Origin: Streptomyces yatensis
GTDB taxonomy: Bacteria > Actinomycetota > Actinomycetes > Streptomycetales > Streptomycetaceae
Direction: 5' to 3'
Length of the DNA: 64,000 nucleotides
Assembly (NCBI RefSeq): GCF_018069625.1
Contig: NZ_CP072941.1
Location: forward strand, 5,270,001-5,334,000
A program made the translations under genes and the position numbers. The notes under the pieces were generated by a model, which was not told the DNA's origin, searched no databases, and saw only the letters and a list, made by a program, of their open reading frames with translations. Positions 62,845 through 64,000 of the stretch are shown here, one piece after another. Within the stretch, counting starts at the first letter, position 1, and every line of letters begins with the position of its first letter.

Positions 62845-64000
62845 TGCGCGACTTTCACGTTCCTGGTCTCCGTCACCTGGTCGATGTCGGAGGTTCGTAC
62901 GGTCAGGGAGAGCTGCCAGGTGCCGGCCATGGGGAGCTGGACGGTCTTGGCGCTCCAGTGCCCGGTCGAGAGGCGCTCGAGCGGGATGCGCAGCGGCCCG
63001 ATCCCCTTCGACTTGAGCGTCAGCGACAGCTTGACCTCGGGGACGTCCACGGGACGGTCCGCCAGGTCGGTGGTGAAGACATGCAGCGCGTTGTCACCCG
63101 GCAGAGCGGGTTCGATCATGACAACGGCCTTACCGCGGCCGCTCTTGGGGCCCGTGTTATAGGGGACGAGCACGCTCACCGGGTCGACGTTCAGCTGGCC
63201 GCCGGGCTTGGTGGCCGGGGCGCTCGCCTGCTGGGTCTCGGCCCGGCCGGGCTGGGTGCCGCTCAGCACGGTGGCCACCGCCAGCAGCACGACGGCCACG
63301 ATGGTCTCGGCGATCACCGACCGGCGCAGACCGCTGCGCTCGCGGTCGGCGTCGCGCTCCCGCAGCGTGGCGGTCTTGTCCTTGGCGGCCCGCTGACGGG
63401 CGAGCTGGGCGGCGCGTTCGGGATCGTCGGCGTTGGTGTCGTCAGCGTCGCCGGCACCGTCACCGGGCTTGTCTCCGGACCCGGTCTCGGCGTCGGCAGG
63501 GGTGTCGACCGTCGCGTCGGCAGCGCCGGTACGGACCGGCCGCGCGGCCTTCACCGCGGCCTTGGCCTCAGCCTTGGTCCCGGCCTCCGCCTTGATCCCG
63601 GCCTCAGCCTTGGTCCCGGCCTCCGCCTCGGCCTCCGCGTCCGCCTCGGCCTCCGCGCCTGTCTCCTCCGCCGCGTCCGTCTCCTCCGCCGCGTTCGCCG
63701 TGGCATCCGTAAGGCGGCCGGTCCAGCGTCGCGACATGGCCGCGATGCCCAGGAGCACCGCCACCAGACCCATTTTGACCAGCAGCCATCGCCCGTACTC
63801 GGTGTCGGTCAGCGCCCCCCAGGAGCCCACCTGCCGCCACGACTGATACAGCCCGGTGACCACCAGGGCGACGACCGACCCGAAGGCCAGCCGCGAGAAG
63901 CGGCGCACGTCCGCCCGCCCGATCGGCTCACCCGCCCGGAGCGTCACCGCGAGCGAGGCCAGACCGCCCAGCCACACCCCGACCGCGATCAGATGGATCA
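62841..64000 (-). CDS. CopD-like copper membrane protein, C-terminal part (5' end outside window)
   Basis: The frame is open to the window edge, so the beginning is missing. The visible 386 residues start inside a CopD-like set of membrane helices (HLIAVGVWLGGLASLAV, LAFGSVVALVVTGLYQ, LLVKMGLVAVLLGIAAM). A linker of about 120 residues rich in Ala, Glu, Asp and Lys, with EAGTKAEAG repeats, follows, then a further helix (SVIAETIVAVVLLAVATVL) and an extracytoplasmic beta-rich domain. The family imports or binds copper at the membrane. It is coupled to efeB by overlap. The N-terminal CopC domain expected in such fusions would lie beyond base 64000. Confidence 0.85.
   Translation of the reverse strand, partial: IHLIAVGVWLGGLASLAVTLRAGEPIGRADVRRFSRLAFGSVVALVVTGLYQSWRQVGSWGALTDTEYGRWLLVKMGLVAVLLGIAAMSRRWTGRLTDATANAAEETDAAEETGAEAEADAEAEAEAGTKAEAGIKAEAGTKAEAKAAVKAARPVRTGAADATVDTPADAETGSGDKPGDGAGDADDTNADDPERAAQLARQRAAKDKTATLRERDADRERSGLRRSVIAETIVAVVLLAVATVLSGTQPGRAETQQASAPATKPGGQLNVDPVSVLVPYNTGPKSGRGKAVVMIEPALPGDNALHVFTTDLADRPVDVPEVKLSLTLKSKGIGPLRIPLERLSTGHWSAKTVQLPMAGTWQLSLTVRTSDIDQVTETRNVKVAQ

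Noticed and set aside
61681..63162. 493-codon plus-strand frame opposite efeB
   Set aside because: Shadow of the Dyp peroxidase; no start site or motif.

Overview
The window reads as chromosomal DNA of a Streptomyces or close relative. GC is very high with strong third-position bias, starts are GTG or TTG as often as ATG, two regulators carry a TTA codon, an ssgA sporulation gene is present, and there are actinobacterial parS sites and a Rex operator. Gene order follows, from memory, the core stretch of Streptomyces coelicolor that runs from dnaB to pheA/copCD on one side of oriC. Almost everything is housekeeping or conserved genus-level sequence. I see no prophage, integrative element, biosynthetic cluster, CRISPR array, rRNA or tRNA gene.

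Layout. 0-5.4 kb: dnaB (start outside the window), a TetX-like flavin monooxygenase divergent from its TetR regulator, a deleted methyltransferase pseudogene, peptide deformylase, and a MerR-thioredoxin pair. 5.5-18.4 kb: a serine hydrolase, a secreted SGNH hydrolase, GNAT, MarR and HAD genes, a flavohaemoglobin followed by a flavin split-barrel protein with a huge Pro/Ala tail, NUDIX, LysR, and a tyrosine phosphatase/cystathionine lyase operon. 18.4-24 kb: small membrane proteins, a cupin, ssgA (without the usual ssgR), a YibE/F membrane protein, and thiC under a TPP riboswitch, with a parS site after it. 24-30.7 kb: a Tat-exported SxxK enzyme, a membrane protein, a PPP-type phosphatase, a LacI regulator and hisC. 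31-37.6 kb: cydA-cydB-cydCD behind a Rex operator; a second parS overlaps the cydCD start codon. 38-50.4 kb: a GAF histidine kinase, a Gly-rich secreted protein, a HAD phosphatase, a luciferase-like oxidoreductase, htpX-pspAB, and a four-gene ABC exporter operon. 50.5-64 kb: a small exported protein, two MFS transporters with FadR and Lrp-like neighbours, an antirepressor-like protein, secreted phospholipase A2, serS-HAD, a DnaA-box cluster, pheA, and a Dyp peroxidase (efeB) coupled to a CopC/CopD copper protein running off the end.

The most unusual thing here is not a gene. At about twelve gene ends the stop codon is the first triplet of a tandem repeat that continues into the intergenic space: 17-bp units after the cupin, the histidine kinase, pheA and a HAD gene, 23 bp after the YibE/F gene, 25-26 bp after pspAB and the luciferase-like gene, and 28 bp after a small exported protein. 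The unit lengths are mostly not multiples of three, so successive units place stop codons in all three frames. Tandem repeats inside genes (18, 30, 75 bp units), by contrast, keep frame. A separate one-kilobase degenerate repeat block fills 37.7-38.6 kb. I regard these stop-anchored arrays as the best candidate for something not previously described.

Functionally the window links chromosome dynamics (dnaB, two parS, a DnaA-box cluster), redox and respiration (Rex-cyd, thioredoxin, flavohaemoglobin, Dyp peroxidase), and cofactor or amino-acid supply (thiC, hisC, pheA, cystathionine lyase). Several genes have a good -10 hexamer 6-8 nt before the start codon and are probably leaderless.
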